Origin: Atrichornis clamosus
Lineage: Eukaryota; Chordata; Aves; Passeriformes; Menuridae
Length of the DNA: 64,000 nucleotides
Direction of reading: 5' to 3'
Assembly: GCA_013400975.1 (NCBI GenBank)
Contig: WBMZ01012071.1
Location: forward strand, 372,001-436,000
Each line of letters begins with the position of its first letter. Position 1 is the first letter of the stretch. The notes under the pieces were generated by a model, which worked only from the letters and a program-made list of their open reading frames with translations, did not search any database and had not been told where the DNA came from. Below are positions 62,480 to 64,000 of the stretch, piece by piece. The translations under genes were made by a program, and so were the position numbers.

Positions 62480-64000
62480 TTGGATCTTACCTCATTAGTT
62501 TGCACCAGATCACCCAGTAATCCTTGTCAACTAGTCTCAGTGATATTTTATTACTGTCGTCTTCTGTAATGACTGAGTCTTCTCCCAACCTTTAGGTTTT
62601 CTTCTAAATTATTGATAAAATTGTGAACTAGTGTATGCCTAGGAAAGCTATCCCAGCAGAATACCTGTTCTGTGATCATTCCCTATTTAAATTTCCGTTT
62701 TGAAATGTCAGTTAACCAGTTTTCCATTCATTTAATGTGAGACATGTCAATTTTGTATTATCATGTTTTCTTAACTCAAATGTCATGAATACCACATCAA
62801 ATGTCATATAGAATCAAAGTGTATCAACAGTGTTGTCTTTCCCTTGTAGTCACAATTGGAAAAAAAGCCAGCCAATGTGTTTGACAGTATCTATTTTCCA
62901 TATTGCACTTAGATTGGCATTTAGCATATTTCTCCTCTTTAATTAGTTAGTAATTGAGTCCCCTGTCAGCCATTCCATTACTTTGCTCCAGATCAATTTC
63001 AAACTGACAGGACTGTAATTATCTAGGTCATTAAGTTTATCCTTCTTAAATATTAACACAACATACGTTTTCTTCCAGCTTTCTGGAACCTTCCCAATTG
63101 TTCCAAGACTTAGCAAAAAGCAGTAATAGCAATGGAAATTCTGCAGTCAGCTCTTCAACAACTCTTGGATCCAAGTTATCTGAAGTTTCCTATGCAAGTA
63201 TTTCTTACTTCACTAGCTTCCTTTGTTGTTTGGTTGGTTGGGTTTTTTGGGGTTTTTTTTGTTGCCTGGTAGTTCATCATCCTCATAGAGTATCATCAAT
63301 TGTCTGTCTTTTCCTTAAATACTGAACACAAATACTTATTGAACACTTCTTTCTTGTCTTCATTACTCTTAACAAATCTTCCACTTCAATCTGATAAAGA
63401 ACTGGTACCATTGTCAGGGTTCCTAATGCTTTTGAAAAAGATTGTCCTTAATTCTTTGGCCATAAATTTCTCCTTACAACTTGGCTACACATTGAAGGAA
63501 TTATATATGTAATGCCTTAGTTCTACTCTATATTCAATGTTATTAACTTTCTTTTTTCATTTCATTGATTTACAGTTAAGTAGAGGCTTTCATTAACCCT
63601 TTGAACTAGATATTTTTTAAACACAGACAATTTTCTTTCCTGATTTTTCGGCTAATAAATGTTTGTATTTTCCAATTATTAATCTGTTTTCTCTCCTAGT
63701 TTATTCTCCCTTTCAGTAATTTTCAGTTTGGTAAAAAGACTACAACATCCATATTACTGTGTGGGCTTCATTCTCTTCATGCCCGTAAAGAACAATCAAG
63801 TTACCATTATAGCCACTAATATTAATTTACTTCTCTTACCAACTACCTCTGGTCTCTTTTCATTATTTCTGAGATGATATCTCACATTAAATTTTCATTC
63901 TTGGAGAGTTTTCCAGTTTGGTTTAAGAAATGTTCGTATATAATGTTCAAAAATTCAGCAGAAGTGCCATCATCATGAAACTTCAGGCATATGTCAGGCA
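62480..64000 (-). mobile_element. Ancient CR1/L3-group LINE, decayed ORF2 (runs off right edge)
   Basis: The minus strand reads as fragments of a CR1/L3-like reverse transcriptase in the right order. Block 63302-63476 contains K-E-V-F-N-K-Y-L-C-S-V-F-K-E-K, the segment before the RT domain, with one internal stop. Block 62964-63110 has 49 codons without a stop, including G-K-V-P-E-S-W-K-K and D-N-Y-S-P-V-S-L, the N-Y-R-P-I-S-L-type RT motif. Block 62596-62625 reads H-N-F-I-N-N-L-E-E-N, matching the F-N-I-F-I-N-D-L region of CR1. Frame changes and stops between blocks show a dead copy. The 5' side continues past 64000. The left boundary is approximate. A T/G low-complexity patch at 63222-63263 interrupts it. 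Confidence 0.82.
63222..63263. repeat. T/G low-complexity patch
   Basis: A run of TTG/GGTT and T-tracts interrupting the old CR1/L3 element. It probably grew after the element died. Confidence 0.8.

Noticed and set aside
1..64000. CRISPR arrays, operons, phage or plasmid modules, rRNA or tRNA genes
   Set aside because: None present; the sequence is eukaryotic with spliced exons. The only tRNA-like sequence is the decayed SINE head at 34.2 kb.

Overview
The window is vertebrate nuclear DNA, AT-rich and gene-poor, and almost certainly from a bird. It holds the last two coding exons of one gene on the + strand, ST6GALNAC3 (alpha-2,6-sialyltransferase ST6GalNAc III). The bird assignment rests on a CR1 LINE fragment with an avian-type 3' end (53031-53615). 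A composite SINE (34091-34200) narrows it further. Its head is derived from tRNA-Ile and its tail from CR1, a design known from passerine birds (TguSINE1), so a passerine is the best guess. There are no bacterial features: no operons, no CRISPR, no phage.

Layout. Positions 1-51353 are intronic sequence upstream of the penultimate coding exon. I find no exon of this or any other gene there. Long open frames in this stretch have no recognisable protein features. The stretch carries scattered old repeats (passerine-type SINE at 34.1 kb, ancient amniote SINE at 42.3 kb), short simple repeats, a 24-bp perfect palindrome (38.05 kb), a perfect 36-bp tandem duplication (49.73 kb) and blocks whose base pattern resembles conserved non-coding DNA (9.9-11.1 kb; 28.5-28.6 kb).

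The penultimate exon (51354-51461) encodes the region of sialyl motif S. A 2.2-kb intron containing the CR1 fragment follows. The terminal exon (53696-53882) encodes sialyl motifs III and VS and the stop codon. Both introns interrupt the reading frame in phase 2. The 108-nt exon can therefore be skipped without shifting the frame.

Downstream of the stop lies the 3' UTR, whose end is not certain. Several AATAAA signals are present between 56.2 and 61.3 kb, and the one at 61307 has the most UTR-like surroundings. A MIR-type SINE lies at 54811-54920. A 12-bp repeat at 58.2 kb presents three splice-donor-like sites. From about 62.48 kb to the right edge is an old, decayed LINE of the CR1/L3 group on the minus strand. 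It still reads as reverse transcriptase in short blocks. I found no evidence of a new multi-gene system. The most unusual items are the SINE, the CR1 insertion 80 bp before the terminal exon, and the palindrome.
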